From Pasteurellaceae bacterium Pebbles2 (lineage in GTDB: Bacteria > Pseudomonadota > Gammaproteobacteria > Enterobacterales > Pasteurellaceae): DNA of 64,000 bases. The stretch is from positions 186,001-250,000 of the forward strand of contig LVZA01000001.1 in the NCBI GenBank assembly GCA_023101505.1. The letters are read 5' to 3'. The notes under the pieces are model-generated. The model saw nothing but the letters and a program-made list of their open reading frames with translations. It searched no databases and was not told the origin of the DNA. The translations under genes were made by a program, and so were the position numbers. Position 1 is the stretch's first letter; each line of letters starts with the position of its first letter. Positions 1 through 10,130 of the stretch are shown here, piece by piece.

Positions 1-123
1 CAATGCGATCAAATTTTGGTGATGCAACAAGGTCAAATCGTTCAGTCTGGCGATTTTGAAACGCTAAAAAATCAAGGTTATTTTGCCGAACTATTGGCAC
101 AACGCCATCAAGATTTGCACTAA
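1..123 (+). CDS. cydD: Thiol reductant ABC exporter subunit CydD, C-terminal end (partial)
   Basis: An open frame runs in from the window edge and stops with TAA at 121-123. Its 40 residues read like the end of an ABC ATPase domain: the stretch DQILVMQQGQIVQSG is the usual strand-turn after the H-loop, followed by a short helical tail ending RHQDLH. Because cydC follows after 61 bases on the same strand, this is taken to be CydD, half of the CydDC heterodimer in the inner membrane that is needed for cytochrome bd assembly. Everything upstream lies outside the window. An uptake signal sequence starts at the stop codon. Confidence 0.85.
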   Translation, partial: QCDQILVMQQGQIVQSGDFETLKNQGYFAELLAQRHQDLH

Positions 124-184
124 AAGTGCGGTGATTTTTACACAAATTTTAAAACGCTATTGCTAAAACAAAGAGACATAAATT

Positions 185-1930
185 ATGCGTGCCCTACTCC
201 CCTTTTTACACTTATTCAAACAAACAAAATTTCCGCTCTTTTTAGGCGTAGTATTAATGATTTCAGGCTTGGCGGCAAGCATTGGTTTGCTAACCTTATC
301 AGGTTGGTTTTTAGCCGCCACCGCCATTGCAGGTGCGGGGGCGTTATTTAACTTTTTCTATCCATCAGCAAGTGTGCGTGGTTTGGCGATTGGGCGTACC
401 GCATTGCGTTATTTTGAGAAAATCGTTACGCACGATGCGACTTTCCGCTTGCTTGCTAAATTGCGAGTGCAAGTATTTAGCAAGATTATTCCATTGTCGC
501 CAGCGGTGCTAAACCGCTATCGAAACAGCGATTTACTTAACCGTTTAGTTGCCGATGTGGACACCCTTGACAGCTTATATTTACGCCTAATTGCGCCATT
601 TATTAGTGCCGTAGTGGTGATTAGTTTTATTACATTCGGGCTCAGTTTATTTAATCTTTCCCTTGCCTTAACGATTGGTTCTATCTTATTGATCTTATTG
701 TTAGTTATTCCCACGATTTTCTATCGTTTAGGCTTAAAATTCGGCAAGAAACTGACTGAAAGCCGTGCGCTTTACCGCAGTCAATTTGTTGAATTTATTC
801 AAGCACAAGCCGAAATTTTGCTATTCAATGCCGAAGATAAATTGCGCCAACAACTCAATCGCACCGAAGCGCAATGGCAAGATTATCAGCAACAAGAAAG
901 CAAATTAGCGGGATTTTCCACCGCACTTTTAATGTTCGCCAATGGTGTTTTAGTAGTGCTGACCTTATGGCTTGCCGCCAATCTTGATTTTAACAGCGAC
1001 ATTGGCGCACATTGGGGTTCTGTAGTGGAAAGATTTGCATTTATTGCCTTGTTTACAATGTCTGCCCTTGCTGCATTTGAAATTTTAATGCCTTTAGGCT
1101 CAGCATTTTTGCATATCGGGCAGGTGATTTCGTCCGCTGAACGTATTAGTGAAATTGTGGATCAAACACCTTTAGTGGCATTTCAAGGCACACAAACTGC
1201 GGCGTCTTTTTCTGAAGTTTTACTTGAACTGAAAAATGTGCATTTTCACTACCCTGAACGTCAAGACGTGGCTTTAAAAGATCTAAATTTGCAGATTAAA
1301 ACAGGGCAAAAAGTCGCTATTTTAGGCAAAACTGGTAGCGGAAAATCAACCCTATTGCAACTTTTAGTGCGTAATTACGATCCAAATTCAGGCGAAATTT
1401 TGTTTGGAAATCAATCCATTACAGCATATAGCGAAAGCACCTTACGCCAACAATTTTGCTTTTTAACCCAGCGAGTGCATATTTTCAGCGACACGTTGCG
1501 CCAAAACTTACAATTCGCCAGTTTGACAAAAATTAGCGATGAAAAAATGCTTGAAGTCCTTGAACAAGTGGGCTTGGCTAATTTGGCAGAAGCAGGATTA
1601 AATCAATGGCTGGGCGATGGCGGTCGCCCACTTTCAGGTGGAGAACAACGCCGTTTAGGTTTGGCTCGTATGCTGTTAAACGATGCCCCCATTTTATTAC
1701 TTGACGAACCCACCGAAGGGCTAGATCGAGATACGGAACGTCAAATTCTCAAGTTAATTTTTGCCCATTGCCATAATAAAACCTTGCTAATGGTAACGCA
1801 TCGTTTAACCGAAATTGAGCAATTCGACCACATCGCCATTATCGACAACGCCCTGTTGGTTGAAAAAGGCAGCTACGCCGAATTAAGCCAAAACTCAACT
1901 TATTTCAGCCGATTAATGGAGCGGGTTTAA
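185..1930 (+). CDS. cydC: Thiol reductant ABC exporter subunit CydC
   Basis: A 581-residue ABC exporter half-transporter. The first roughly 320 residues hold the six-helix membrane domain; the ATPase domain follows with Walker A GKTGSGKST at about 381-389, signature LSGGEQ at about 483 and Walker B ILLLDEP with the catalytic Glu at about 508. With CydD it forms the inner-membrane complex implicated in heme and thiol (glutathione/cysteine) handling and required for cytochrome bd oxidase maturation. Length matches the family (E. coli about 573). The start ATG lies 61 bases after cydD, so the two are presumably co-transcribed. A uptake-signal hairpin follows and should end the transcript. Confidence 0.95.
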   Translation: MRALLPFLHLFKQTKFPLFLGVVLMISGLAASIGLLTLSGWFLAATAIAGAGALFNFFYPSASVRGLAIGRTALRYFEKIVTHDATFRLLAKLRVQVFSKIIPLSPAVLNRYRNSDLLNRLVADVDTLDSLYLRLIAPFISAVVVISFITFGLSLFNLSLALTIGSILLILLLVIPTIFYRLGLKFGKKLTESRALYRSQFVEFIQAQAEILLFNAEDKLRQQLNRTEAQWQDYQQQESKLAGFSTALLMFANGVLVVLTLWLAANLDFNSDIGAHWGSVVERFAFIALFTMSALAAFEILMPLGSAFLHIGQVISSAERISEIVDQTPLVAFQGTQTAASFSEVLLELKNVHFHYPERQDVALKDLNLQIKTGQKVAILGKTGSGKSTLLQLLVRNYDPNSGEILFGNQSITAYSESTLRQQFCFLTQRVHIFSDTLRQNLQFASLTKISDEKMLEVLEQVGLANLAEAGLNQWLGDGGRPLSGGEQRRLGLARMLLNDAPILLLDEPTEGLDRDTERQILKLIFAHCHNKTLLMVTHRLTEIEQFDHIAIIDNALLVEKGSYAELSQNSTYFSRLMERV

Positions 1931-1940
1931 ATAGGCATAA

Positions 1941-1998
1941 AAATAGACCGCACTTTAATTAATTCATTAAAATCAATAAAGTGCGGTCTATTTTAGGA
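1941..1998. terminator. Bidirectional terminator made of an inverted uptake-signal pair
   Basis: The arm AAATAGACCGCACTTTA at 1941-1957 pairs with TAAAGTGCGGTCTATTT near 1978-1994, and TTTT follows. It sits between convergent cydC and the small minus-strand gene and can end both transcripts. Confidence 0.85.
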
Positions 1999-2006
1999 GA
2001 GTTTTA

Positions 2007-2087
2007 TTAGAAAATTGCAGTCGATAAACCAACAACGATTGCTAATGAAAATACTACCATTACCATTGCATATCCGAAATCGCTCAT
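2007..2087 (-). CDS. Small single-pass membrane protein, CydH/YnhF-like (candidate cytochrome bd subunit)
   Basis: A 26-codon reading frame starts with ATG at 2087 and ends with TAA at 2007-2009. It is preceded by a strong ribosome binding site (AAGGAG about seven bases before the ATG). The product begins MSDFGY and continues as one hydrophobic helix with IVVGLSTAIF at its end. This resembles E. coli YnhF (CydH), 29 residues, whose helix ends IVAVGLTAALH and which is an accessory subunit of cytochrome bd-I. Lying tail to tail with cydDC, the bd assembly exporter, supports that reading. The cydAB genes are not in the window. The family call rests on recalled similarity over about 20 residues; the coding call rests on the ribosome binding site and membrane-protein pattern. 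Confidence 0.6.
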   Translation of the reverse strand: MSDFGYAMVMVVFSLAIVVGLSTAIF

Positions 2088-2207
2088 TTGTTTCTCCTTA
2101 GGTTAAATTTACTTGATTTTGCACAATATTCTATCAGTTTTATCTATTTTTTCATACATTTTTTCGCCATTTCACACTATAATAAAGAAAATACTTAGGA
2201 GAAGAAA

Positions 2208-3212
2208 ATGGCAACGATTAAAGATGTAGCAAAAATGGCTGGAGTTTCGACCACAACGGTATCGCACGTTATTAATAATACACGCCACGTTGCAGAAGAA
2301 ACAAAACAGGACGTTTTAAAAGCAATTCAACAACTTAACTATTCACCAAGTGCGGTTGCTCGTAGCCTGAAAGTCAACACCACAAAATCTATTGGGATGA
2401 TTGTAACCACCAGTGAATCGCCCTACTTTGCGGAAATTATTCACGCTGTGGAAGATCGTTGCTATCGCCAAGGCTATTCGCTATTTTTGTGCAACACGCA
2501 AAATAACGCTGAAAAAATTAAAAATCATTTAGAAATGTTAGCCAAGAAACGGGTGGACGGTATTTTGGTAATGTGTTCTGAATATCATCAAGATAGCTTG
2601 GAATTATTTAATAATTTCAGTGAGTTACCTATGGTGGTTATGGATTGGGGGATCGAAGATAATCGCAACGATCTTATTCAAGATAACAGTTTTAGTGGCG
2701 GTTATCTTGCGACTAAATATTTAATTGATAATGGGCATAAAAAAATCGGTATTATCGCTGGTGAACTCAATAAAGCCATTGCTAAAACACGCTACGACGG
2801 TTACGTTCAAGCAATGCAAGAAGCCAATTTAGCGGTTAATCCTAACTGGGTAATGGAAGGCTTTTTTGAGCCTGAAGACGGTTATGAATGTATGAACAAA
2901 ATCTTGGTGCAAGCAGAATTGCCAACGGCTGTATTTTGTTGTAACGATGTAATGGCGCTTGGGGCGATTTCAGCCATCACCGAGCGTGGTTTACGAGTAC
3001 CTGAAGATATTTCAATTATCGGCTACGACAATATTCACTCGTCCCGCTTCTATGCGCCGCCACTGACCACAATTCACCAATCCAAAGCTCGCTTGGGTGA
3101 ACGTGCGTTGAAATTATTATTTGAACGTATTCAATCAAAAAACAACCAACGTGAAGTCATCGAAATGCACCCTGAGTTGGTGGTGCGTAAGTCGGTGAAG
3201 AAAATGGCTTAA
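2208..3212 (+). CDS. purR: Purine repressor PurR
   Basis: A 334-residue LacI/GalR regulator. The N-terminus [20 protein letters not shown] is the helix-turn-helix, with the hinge helix [10 protein letters not shown] at about 45-54, both nearly identical to E. coli PurR (341 residues). The remainder is the periplasmic-binding-protein-like effector domain that binds hypoxanthine or guanine as corepressor. It represses purine synthesis genes. A TAGGAG ribosome binding site precedes the ATG and a perfect TATAAT lies at 2178-2183. In H. influenzae, as far as I recall, purR directly precedes ppc; here a phosphatase gene stands between them. A terminator follows. Confidence 0.95.
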   Translation: MATIKDVAKMAGVSTTTVSHVINNTRHVAEETKQDVLKAIQQLNYSPSAVARSLKVNTTKSIGMIVTTSESPYFAEIIHAVEDRCYRQGYSLFLCNTQNNAEKIKNHLEMLAKKRVDGILVMCSEYHQDSLELFNNFSELPMVVMDWGIEDNRNDLIQDNSFSGGYLATKYLIDNGHKKIGIIAGELNKAIAKTRYDGYVQAMQEANLAVNPNWVMEGFFEPEDGYECMNKILVQAELPTAVFCCNDVMALGAISAITERGLRVPEDISIIGYDNIHSSRFYAPPLTTIHQSKARLGERALKLLFERIQSKNNQREVIEMHPELVVRKSVKKMA

Positions 3213-3229
3213 TAGCAAAAGGTATGACG

Positions 3230-3261
3230 AAAAGTGCGGTGAAATTGACCGCACTTTTTTT
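3230..3261 (+). terminator. purR terminator (inverted uptake-signal pair)
   Basis: AAAAGTGCGGT at 3230-3240 pairs with ACCGCACTTTT from 3248, and a run of T follows directly. Confidence 0.9.
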
Positions 3262-3276
3262 GTTTTATTTTTCTGA

Positions 3277-3310
3277 TTGTCATAAAAATGTCACATAAAG
3301 TTTCTACAAT
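3277..3310 (+). promoter_or_regulatory. Pho box (PhoB site) and -10 element of the phoA promoter
   Basis: Two 11-base direct repeats, TTGTCATAAAA (3277-3287) and ATGTCACATAA (3288-3298), match the PhoB consensus (CTGTCATAAA repeated) closely. A TACAAT -10 element follows at 3305-3310, at the spacing expected when the Pho box replaces the -35. This predicts activation of the downstream alkaline phosphatase by PhoB-P under phosphate limitation. Confidence 0.85.
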
Positions 3311-3351
3311 CATTCTCGCTTCACTTAGAAGTGATTTTTTGGAGAACTTAA

Positions 3352-4803
3352 ATGAAAAATTTATCTAAATCTGCAGTCGCAGTTTTACTCGCTTTATCCT
3401 TGACCCAACCTGTATTGGCGGAACAAGCTAAATCTGAAGCTCACGCCAAAAATGTTATCTTATTAATTTCTGACGGCGCAGGAATGCAAACTTGGAATGC
3501 CGCTTCTTATTATCGTTTTGGTGCGCTGGGTAAAGAAGTTTACGATAAATTTGATGTCAAATTATTTGCCTCAACTTACCCATTAAATACATCAACCACA
3601 CCGACCAAAAGTAATGATGGGAAAGTCACTTTCGATCCTGAAAATTTATGGAAGGATCAAGCATCAACAGCGGAATTTAAAGGCAAATTACGCACTTATC
3701 CGAACTATTTCACTGGCTACCAATATGCCACTAGCGATTATACCGATAGTGCGGCGGCAGCAACTGCCTTAGCATCAGGCTACAAAACCTATAATAATGC
3801 GATTAACTGGTCAAATGATGATACTCGTTTAAAACATATTGGTGAATATGTGGTGGAATCTGGCAGAGCCTTAGGCGTGGTAACTTCTGTGCAATGGACG
3901 CACGCAACACCTGCAGGTTTCCTTGCGCACAATAACAATCGCAATAACTATCAAGAAATTGCGCAAGAAATTATCAATTCGGGCTTAGCAACTGTGGTAA
4001 TGGGCGCTGGACACCCTTATTATGATAATGACGGTAAAGCCTCAGCACCTAAAGATGACAAGGCTTTCCGCTATGTTGGTGGTAAAGAAAGCTGGGATAA
4101 ATTGGCGGTTGGTGATACGGAATATCGCTTAATTGAACGCAAAGAAGACTTCGTTGATTTAGCCAATAATCATCTTGATTTAAAAGGCAAGAAAAAAGTG
4201 TTAGGCACGGCGCAAGTAAAAGAAACTTTGCAATTTAATCGTGCTGGCACATCGGCAGAAAATCGGTTAAGCACATCACCTGATTTAGCGACAATGACCA
4301 AAGGTGCATTAAATGTCGTGAGCCAAAATCCAAACGGCTTCTTCTTAATGGTTGAAGGTGGTGCGGTGGATTGGGCGGCGCACGCCAATAATTTACCACG
4401 CATAATTGAAGAACAAATTGACTTCAATTTAACCGTAGAAGCGGTTGTAGATTGGGTAGAAAAAAATAGCTCGTGGGAAGAAACCTTGGTCATTGTTACC
4501 ACTGACCACGGCAATGGTTTATTACAAGGCGTAAATTCAGATCAAAAAGCCTATGCTGAAATTATCAATCAAGGTGCTGGTGCATTACCTCTCGTGCGTT
4601 GGCACACCGATAATCACACACGTGAATTAGTGCCTGTGTATGCCAAAGGACAAGGTGCAAACTATTTCACTACAATCGCCAAAGATGCGCCAAGTTTAGC
4701 AAACTACAGCTACACCACAAAAGAAATGCAACGCTACATCGACAACACCAATATTTTTGATGCAGCTGCAAAATCTTTAGGCATTAAGACGGATAAAAAC
4801 TAA
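3352..4803 (+). CDS. phoA: Periplasmic alkaline phosphatase
   Basis: A 483-residue secreted phosphomonoesterase. A Sec signal peptide ends at about residue 23 (QPVLA before EQ). Active-site features of the alkaline phosphatase superfamily are visible: metal ligand Asp in ISDGAG (about 41), nucleophile Ser in TDSAAAATA (about 133), E335/D340/H344 in VEGGAVDWAAH, TTDHGNG with D385/H386, and His near 418-422. It releases phosphate from organic esters in the periplasm. A ribosome binding site GGAG precedes the ATG and a Pho box lies upstream. It is flanked by its own promoter and terminator between purR and ppc, so it looks like a self-contained cassette. The exact subfamily is less certain than the enzyme class. 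Confidence 0.9.
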   Translation: MKNLSKSAVAVLLALSLTQPVLAEQAKSEAHAKNVILLISDGAGMQTWNAASYYRFGALGKEVYDKFDVKLFASTYPLNTSTTPTKSNDGKVTFDPENLWKDQASTAEFKGKLRTYPNYFTGYQYATSDYTDSAAAATALASGYKTYNNAINWSNDDTRLKHIGEYVVESGRALGVVTSVQWTHATPAGFLAHNNNRNNYQEIAQEIINSGLATVVMGAGHPYYDNDGKASAPKDDKAFRYVGGKESWDKLAVGDTEYRLIERKEDFVDLANNHLDLKGKKKVLGTAQVKETLQFNRAGTSAENRLSTSPDLATMTKGALNVVSQNPNGFFLMVEGGAVDWAAHANNLPRIIEEQIDFNLTVEAVVDWVEKNSSWEETLVIVTTDHGNGLLQGVNSDQKAYAEIINQGAGALPLVRWHTDNHTRELVPVYAKGQGANYFTTIAKDAPSLANYSYTTKEMQRYIDNTNIFDAAAKSLGIKTDKN

Positions 4804-4833
4804 TTTTTCCACGCTATTTTAGCTTAATTATTC

Positions 4834-4866
4834 AAACTGACAGTACATTCTGTCAGTTTTTTATTC
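4834..4866 (+). terminator. phoA terminator
   Basis: AAACTGACAG at 4834-4843 pairs with CTGTCAGTTT at 4850-4859, followed by TTTTTATT. Confidence 0.85.
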
Positions 4867-5052
4867 ATTAAATTCCATTTTAATTTTCAATAAAATATCT
4901 AAATAAATCTTAAAAAAATAGGTTTTTTTCTATAAAAATACGATCTAAAACAAGAAATTGTCAGTTTTTTGTTATTCTAGTGAATTGTGTTTGCTTTTAT
5001 GCTTATTTTTAGTTATATCTATGCCAATAACTTATTTTCGGAGAGCATTTTT

Positions 5053-7695
5053 ATGACACAAGAATATTCAGTGCTGCGTAATAACATTAATATGTTAGGG
5101 CATTTTTTAGGCGAAACCATTCGTGATGCACAAGGAAGTGAAATTCTCGATTTAATTGAGAAAATTCGTATTTTATCTCGTGATTCTCGCTCTGGCGATG
5201 AAAAAGCTCGCCAAGAGTTACTAGAGATTTTATCCACCATTTCCACAGAAAACACCATTCCTGTTGCGCGTGCTTTTAGTCAATTTTTGAACTTAACCAA
5301 TATCGCTGAACAATATCAAGGTATTTCACGTAAACACGTGGATCTTGAAGCATCAGATCGTACTTTAGAAGCATTATTTAAACGCTTAAAAGAGCAAAAT
5401 GTACCTAAAGAAAAAGTGATTGAAACCGTTGAGAAATTGTTGGTTGAATTGGTGCTAACCGCTCACCCAACGGAAGTAACTCGCCGTTCTGTAGGTCATA
5501 AACACGTTGAAATCAACCGTTGTTTAAGCCGTTTGGAACACGATGATTTAACCGAAGCCGAAACCACCAAATTAACTCGCCGTTTAATGCAATTAATTGC
5601 GTTGGCGTGGCACACCAATGAAATTCGTACTCAACGCCCAACTCCAGTTGATGAAGCCAAAAGCGGAATGGCGGTAATTGAAAACAGTTTATGGAAAGCT
5701 GTGCCTGATTTTTGTCGCCAAATTAATTTTCATTTAGAGAAAAATTTTGGCGTGCAACACAATGTGGGGCTTGCACCTGTGCGTTTTTCTTCGTGGGTGG
5801 GCGGCGACCGTGATGGCAACCCGTTTGTTACGGCAAAAACCACTCGCCAAGTATTGGCAATGAACCGTGCGAAAGCGGCGGAATTATTCTTAGAAGATAT
5901 TCGAGGTCTTGCTGATGAGCTTTCTGTTATTCAATGCACCCCTGAATTCCGTGCAAAATATGGTGATAATCTTGAGCCTTATCGTGTAGTGGTGAAAGAT
6001 TTACGTTCAAAATTAATCAAAACTTTAGCTTATTACACTGATTTGCTTGAAGGCAAAGCCGTGAGCTTTGATGAAAATGAATTGCTCATCAACGACGAAC
6101 AACTTTGGGAGCCGTTATACGATTGTTATCAATCTTTACACCAATGTGGAATGCGTATTATCGCAAATGGAGCATTGCTTGATTGCTTACGCCGTATTCG
6201 TTGCTTTGGCTTGAGCCTTTCTCGCTTGGATATTCGCCAAGAAAGCACTCGCCACAGCGATGCTATCGCAGAAATTACTCGCTACATTGGCTTAGGCGAC
6301 TATTCACAATGGACAGAAGACGATAAACAAGCCTTTTTAATTCGTGAATTAAGCTCTCGTCGTCCATTATTACCAAGAGATTGGACGCCATCGGCAGAAA
6401 CACAAGAAATTTTAGACACTTGTAAAGTGATTGCTGACCAGCCAGAAGGTGTGATTTCTTGTTATATTATTTCAATGGCTCGCACCGCTTCTGATGTGCT
6501 TGCCGTACATTTATTACTCAAAGAAGCAGGCGTACCATATCACTTGCCTGTCGTGCCATTATTTGAAACCCTTGACGATTTAGACGCTTCCGAAGAAGTG
6601 ATGACCCAATTATTTAATGTGGGTTGGTATCGTGGCGTGATCAATAACAAACAAATGGTGATGATCGGCTATTCCGACAGTGCAAAAGACGCTGGAATGA
6701 TGGCGGCTTCGTGGGCACAATATCGTGCACAAGAGCAACTGGTTAATTTATGCGAAAAACTCGGCGTTGAATTGACCTTATTCCACGGACGTGGCGGCAC
6801 TATCGGTCGTGGCGGTGCACCAGCACACGCTGCTCTACTTTCTCAGCCGCCACGCTCGCTCAGAAATGGTTTGCGTGTAACGGAACAGGGTGAAATGATC
6901 CGCTTTAAACTTGGCTTGCCAGCAGTTGCAGTGGGCAATTTAGATCTCTACGCCAGTGCCGTATTAGAAGCGAATTTATTACCACCGCCAGAACCAAAAG
7001 AAAATTGGCGTCAAATTATGGACGAACTGTCTGATCTTTCGTGCAATATTTATCGTCAAGTTGTGCGTGGCGACAAAGATTTCGTGCCTTACTTCCGTAG
7101 TGCGACACCTGAACAAGAATTGTCGAAATTACCGCTCGGCTCACGCCCTGCGAAGCGTAATCCAAACGGTGGTGTTGAGAGCCTGCGTGCTATTCCGTGG
7201 ATTTTTGCGTGGATGCAAAACCGCTTAATGTTGCCAGCGTGGCTGGGGGCTGGGGCATCATTACGCCAAGTGATCGAGCAAGGAAAACGTGAGCAAATTG
7301 AAGATATGTGTAATCACTGGCCGTTCTTCTCTACTCGAATTGGTATGCTTGAAATGGTGTTCAGCAAAACTGATATTTGGTTATCTGAGCATTATGATCA
7401 GCGTTTGGTGAAAAAAGAACTTTGGTATTTGGGACAATCTCTGCGTGAACAGTTAAAAGCCGACATTGACACCGTACTTTCTCTTTCAGGCAAAGGTCAT
7501 CAATTAATGTCTGACTTGCCTTGGATTGCAGAATCTATTGCCTTGCGTAATGTTTATACCGATCCACTCAACTTGTTACAAGTGGAATTATTGCGTCGCC
7601 TGCGTGAAAATGCAGAAAACCCAAATCCTGACATTGAGCAAGCGTTGATGATCACGATCACAGGTATTGCGGCAGGTATGCGTAATACGGGTTAA
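5053..7695 (+). CDS. ppc: Phosphoenolpyruvate carboxylase
   Basis: An 880-residue enzyme that adds bicarbonate to phosphoenolpyruvate to give oxaloacetate, the anaplerotic entry to the branched TCA pathway. The start at 5053 ([11 protein letters not shown]) aligns with E. coli Ppc and has GGAGAG upstream; an earlier in-frame codon at 4987 would add a non-homologous hydrophobic tail. Catalytic landmarks are [10 protein letters not shown] with His138, [10 protein letters not shown] with Lys at about 545, the glycine-rich loop [12 protein letters not shown] at about 577, and the conserved C-terminal end MRNTG. Length fits the family (E. coli 883). Followed by two hairpins before convergent glmM. 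Confidence 0.97.
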   Translation: MTQEYSVLRNNINMLGHFLGETIRDAQGSEILDLIEKIRILSRDSRSGDEKARQELLEILSTISTENTIPVARAFSQFLNLTNIAEQYQGISRKHVDLEASDRTLEALFKRLKEQNVPKEKVIETVEKLLVELVLTAHPTEVTRRSVGHKHVEINRCLSRLEHDDLTEAETTKLTRRLMQLIALAWHTNEIRTQRPTPVDEAKSGMAVIENSLWKAVPDFCRQINFHLEKNFGVQHNVGLAPVRFSSWVGGDRDGNPFVTAKTTRQVLAMNRAKAAELFLEDIRGLADELSVIQCTPEFRAKYGDNLEPYRVVVKDLRSKLIKTLAYYTDLLEGKAVSFDENELLINDEQLWEPLYDCYQSLHQCGMRIIANGALLDCLRRIRCFGLSLSRLDIRQESTRHSDAIAEITRYIGLGDYSQWTEDDKQAFLIRELSSRRPLLPRDWTPSAETQEILDTCKVIADQPEGVISCYIISMARTASDVLAVHLLLKEAGVPYHLPVVPLFETLDDLDASEEVMTQLFNVGWYRGVINNKQMVMIGYSDSAKDAGMMAASWAQYRAQEQLVNLCEKLGVELTLFHGRGGTIGRGGAPAHAALLSQPPRSLRNGLRVTEQGEMIRFKLGLPAVAVGNLDLYASAVLEANLLPPPEPKENWRQIMDELSDLSCNIYRQVVRGDKDFVPYFRSATPEQELSKLPLGSRPAKRNPNGGVESLRAIPWIFAWMQNRLMLPAWLGAGASLRQVIEQGKREQIEDMCNHWPFFSTRIGMLEMVFSKTDIWLSEHYDQRLVKKELWYLGQSLREQLKADIDTVLSLSGKGHQLMSDLPWIAESIALRNVYTDPLNLLQVELLRRLRENAENPNPDIEQALMITITGIAAGMRNTG

Positions 7696-7715
7696 TCAAC
7701 ATAGCAGACTAAAAC

Positions 7716-7762
7716 AAAGTGCGGTGAAAAAAATTAACATTTTTCCACCGCACTTTTTTTGT
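7716..7762 (+). terminator. ppc terminator (inverted uptake-signal pair)
   Basis: AAAGTGCGGTGAAAAA starting at 7717 pairs with TTTTTCCACCGCACTTT ending near 7758, and further T residues follow. Confidence 0.9.
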
Positions 7763-7770
7763 TTTAGATT

Positions 7771-7800
7771 AATAAAAGCCAACCTTAACTGGCTTTTATC
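7771..7800. terminator. Hairpin between ppc and glmM, probable glmM terminator
   Basis: AATAAAAGCCA (7771-7781) pairs with TGGCTTTTATC (7790-7800). It lies four bases beyond the glmM stop and reads as a terminator for the minus strand, with T-rich sequence on both sides. Confidence 0.7.
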
Positions 7801-7803
7801 GTT

Positions 7804-9138
7804 TTAATTAGCTTTCACTGCTTCGGCGATTTGCTCAGCACATTGTTGAGCTAATGCACCGTCTTCACATTCAACCATCACTCGAATTAATGGCTCAGTG
7901 CCTGATTTGCGTAATAAAATACGTCCTTTACCTGCCAAACGTTGCTCCACTTCTGCGGCGATTGCTTTGACTTTGTCGCTTTCTAATGGATTTGCACCGC
8001 CAGCAAAGCGGACATTAATTAGCACTTGTGGGAATAATTTTACTGCACTGATTAATTCATTTAGGCTTAATTTGTGTTGTGCCATTGCGGTCAATACGGC
8101 AAGCGAAGCGATGATGCCGTCGCCAGTGGTATTTTTATCGGCAATGATAATATGACCTGAATTTTCGCCACCGAATTTCCAGTTATTTTCTTGCATTTTT
8201 TCCAATACATAACGGTCGCCCACGTTAGCACGCAAGAACGGCACGCCTAATTGTTTCAACGCAATTTCTAAACTCATATTACTCATTAATGTGCCGACTA
8301 CGCCACCTTTTAAATTGCCTGAGCGTAATGCTTCACGCGCAATAATATATAAAATTTGGTCGCCATCAACTTTGTTACCCAAATGATCAACCATCATAAT
8401 GCGGTCTCCGTCGCCGTCATAAGCCAAACCAACATCTGCCCCCGTTTCTAATACCTTGGCTTGCAAGGCTTTTACATCGGTTGCACCACATTTTTCATTA
8501 ATGTTTAAACCGTCAGGATCAGTGCCAATTTCGATCACTTCTGCACCTAATTCACGCAATACGCTTGGGGCAATGTGGTAAGTTGCGCCATTGGCACAAT
8601 CCGCCACAATTTTGTAGCCTTCAAGGCTAAGTTCCGCAGGGAAAGTGCCTTTACAAAATTCAATATAACGACCTGCTGCATCGTTAATTCGGCTTGCTTT
8701 ACCTAATTCAGCTGACTCAACACAGTCCATTGGCTGATCAAGCATTGCTTCGATAGCTTCTTCTACTTCATCAGGTAATTTTGTGCCTTGTGCCGAGAAA
8801 AACTTGATGCCGTTGTCATCATAAGGGTTGTGAGAAGCAGAAATCACCACACCTGCTTCCGCACGGAATGTACGAGTTAAATAAGCTACTGCAGGGGTTG
8901 GCATTGGGCCAACAAACACTGCAGATAAACCTGCTGCTGTTAAGCCAGCTTCAAGTGCAGATTCCAACATATAGCCTGAAATTCGGGTGTCTTTACCAAT
9001 AAGCACTTTTTTAGAACCTTGTGTCGCCAGCACTTTACCAGCTGCCCAACCTAATTTTAAGGCGAAATCAGGGGTGATTGGGAAAGTTCCCACTTTGCCA
9101 CGCACACCATCTGTGCCGAAATATTTACGTTCTGCCAT
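7804..9138 (-). CDS. glmM: Phosphoglucosamine mutase
   Basis: A 444-residue cytoplasmic enzyme converting glucosamine-6-phosphate to glucosamine-1-phosphate for UDP-GlcNAc, hence peptidoglycan and LPS. The phosphorylated serine is Ser102 in [13 protein letters not shown], the same number as in E. coli; the magnesium loop DGDGDR is at 241-246, and the C-terminal phosphate-binding loop [14 protein letters not shown] is present. AAGGAAG precedes the ATG. It is last in the row rlmE-ftsH-folP-glmM, with only 38 bases to folP, matching the conserved gammaproteobacterial order. Confidence 0.97.
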   Translation of the reverse strand: MAERKYFGTDGVRGKVGTFPITPDFALKLGWAAGKVLATQGSKKVLIGKDTRISGYMLESALEAGLTAAGLSAVFVGPMPTPAVAYLTRTFRAEAGVVISASHNPYDDNGIKFFSAQGTKLPDEVEEAIEAMLDQPMDCVESAELGKASRINDAAGRYIEFCKGTFPAELSLEGYKIVADCANGATYHIAPSVLRELGAEVIEIGTDPDGLNINEKCGATDVKALQAKVLETGADVGLAYDGDGDRIMMVDHLGNKVDGDQILYIIAREALRSGNLKGGVVGTLMSNMSLEIALKQLGVPFLRANVGDRYVLEKMQENNWKFGGENSGHIIIADKNTTGDGIIASLAVLTAMAQHKLSLNELISAVKLFPQVLINVRFAGGANPLESDKVKAIAAEVEQRLAGKGRILLRKSGTEPLIRVMVECEDGALAQQCAEQIAEAVKAN

Positions 9139-9176
9139 TTTATCTTCCTTTTAGGCGTTTAGTTTAAATTCATTAT

Positions 9177-10004
9177 TTAAGCGTTTAACATCGCTTGCCA
9201 AATTTTGAGTGCATCGGCAGTTTCTTCCACGTCGTGTACTCGTAAAATCGTTGCGCCATTTTGAGCGGCTAATAACGCCGCGGCTACGCTGCCGATCAAA
9301 CGTTGATCAACGCTTTTATCTAAAGCCGCGCCGATCATTGTTTTGCGTGAAAGCCCTGCTAACACAGGATAACCTTGCACCGCAAATCGAGCTAATTGTT
9401 GCAATAATTTGAAATTATGCACCGCAGTTTTACCAAAACCAAAGCCCAAATCCCAAATTAAATTGTCCGCTTTCATTCCAGCTTGCAAACAAAGTGCGGT
9501 GCGTTTTTGCAAAAATTCAAGCACTTCGTCCACCACGTTATGATATTGAGGATTATTCTGCATTGTGCGAGGCTGTCCTTGCATATGCATAATACAAGTG
9601 GGCAAGCCTAATTCTACTGCGGTTTCTAACGCATTTGGTTCTTGTAACGCACGAATATCATTAATTAAATCTATTCCAACGGCGGCACTTTCACGCATCA
9701 CCACCGCTTTCGACGTATCCACTGAAATCCAACAATCAAATCGCTGATGAACCGCTTCTACCAAAGGCACAACTCGAGCTAATTCTTCTTGCTCTGACAC
9801 TTCTTGAGCCATTGGACGAGTCGATTCACCGCCAATATCAATGATCGTTGCACCCGCATTGAGCATTTTTTCCACTTGACGCATCGCCGCATCAAAAGCA
9901 AAAAATTGTCCGCTATCAGAAAAAGAATCGGGGGTAACATTTAAAATCCCCATTATTTGCGGTTGTGATAAATCAAGAGTTTTATTATTCGCTTGGAGTT
10001 TCAT
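9177..10004 (-). CDS. folP: Dihydropteroate synthase
   Basis: A 275-residue TIM-barrel enzyme joining p-aminobenzoate to dihydropterin pyrophosphate in folate synthesis; the target of sulfonamides. The two signatures are clear: MGILNVTPDSFSDSG at about 18-32 and DIGGESTRP at about 57-65. The C-terminal RVHDVEE motif is also present. Length agrees with E. coli (282). It lies between ftsH and glmM on the same strand. A terminator hairpin follows ftsH, so folP-glmM may also have their own promoter in the 126-base gap upstream. No strong Shine-Dalgarno sequence is seen before the ATG. Confidence 0.96.
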   Translation of the reverse strand: MKLQANNKTLDLSQPQIMGILNVTPDSFSDSGQFFAFDAAMRQVEKMLNAGATIIDIGGESTRPMAQEVSEQEELARVVPLVEAVHQRFDCWISVDTSKAVVMRESAAVGIDLINDIRALQEPNALETAVELGLPTCIMHMQGQPRTMQNNPQYHNVVDEVLEFLQKRTALCLQAGMKADNLIWDLGFGFGKTAVHNFKLLQQLARFAVQGYPVLAGLSRKTMIGAALDKSVDQRLIGSVAAALLAAQNGATILRVHDVEETADALKIWQAMLNA

Positions 10005-10090
10005 TTATTATATGCGTTTTGTTGAATTGATAATCGCCCAAAGTGCGGTCTATTATAGCGAAGTTTTCGGCAAATAAACAGTAAAGCCAC

Positions 10091-10113
10091 AAAAAAGGGA
10101 GCGATTGCTCCCT
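10091..10113 (-). terminator. Terminator after ftsH
   Basis: On the minus strand AAGGGAGCAATCGCTCCCTT is followed by TTTT. It lies 18 bases past the ftsH stop and should reduce read-through into folP. Confidence 0.85.
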
Positions 10114-10130
10114 TGATTTTTGGCTTAACA

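Noticed and set aside
1941-1995. Inverted repeats around 1941-1995 (and similar pairs elsewhere) as insertion-sequence ends
   Set aside because: The arms are uptake signals, occur after many genes and are followed by T-runs; they are terminators.
4957-4980. TTGTCA and TATTCT as a ppc promoter
   Set aside because: The two hexamers are only about nine bases apart, too close for a sigma-70 promoter.
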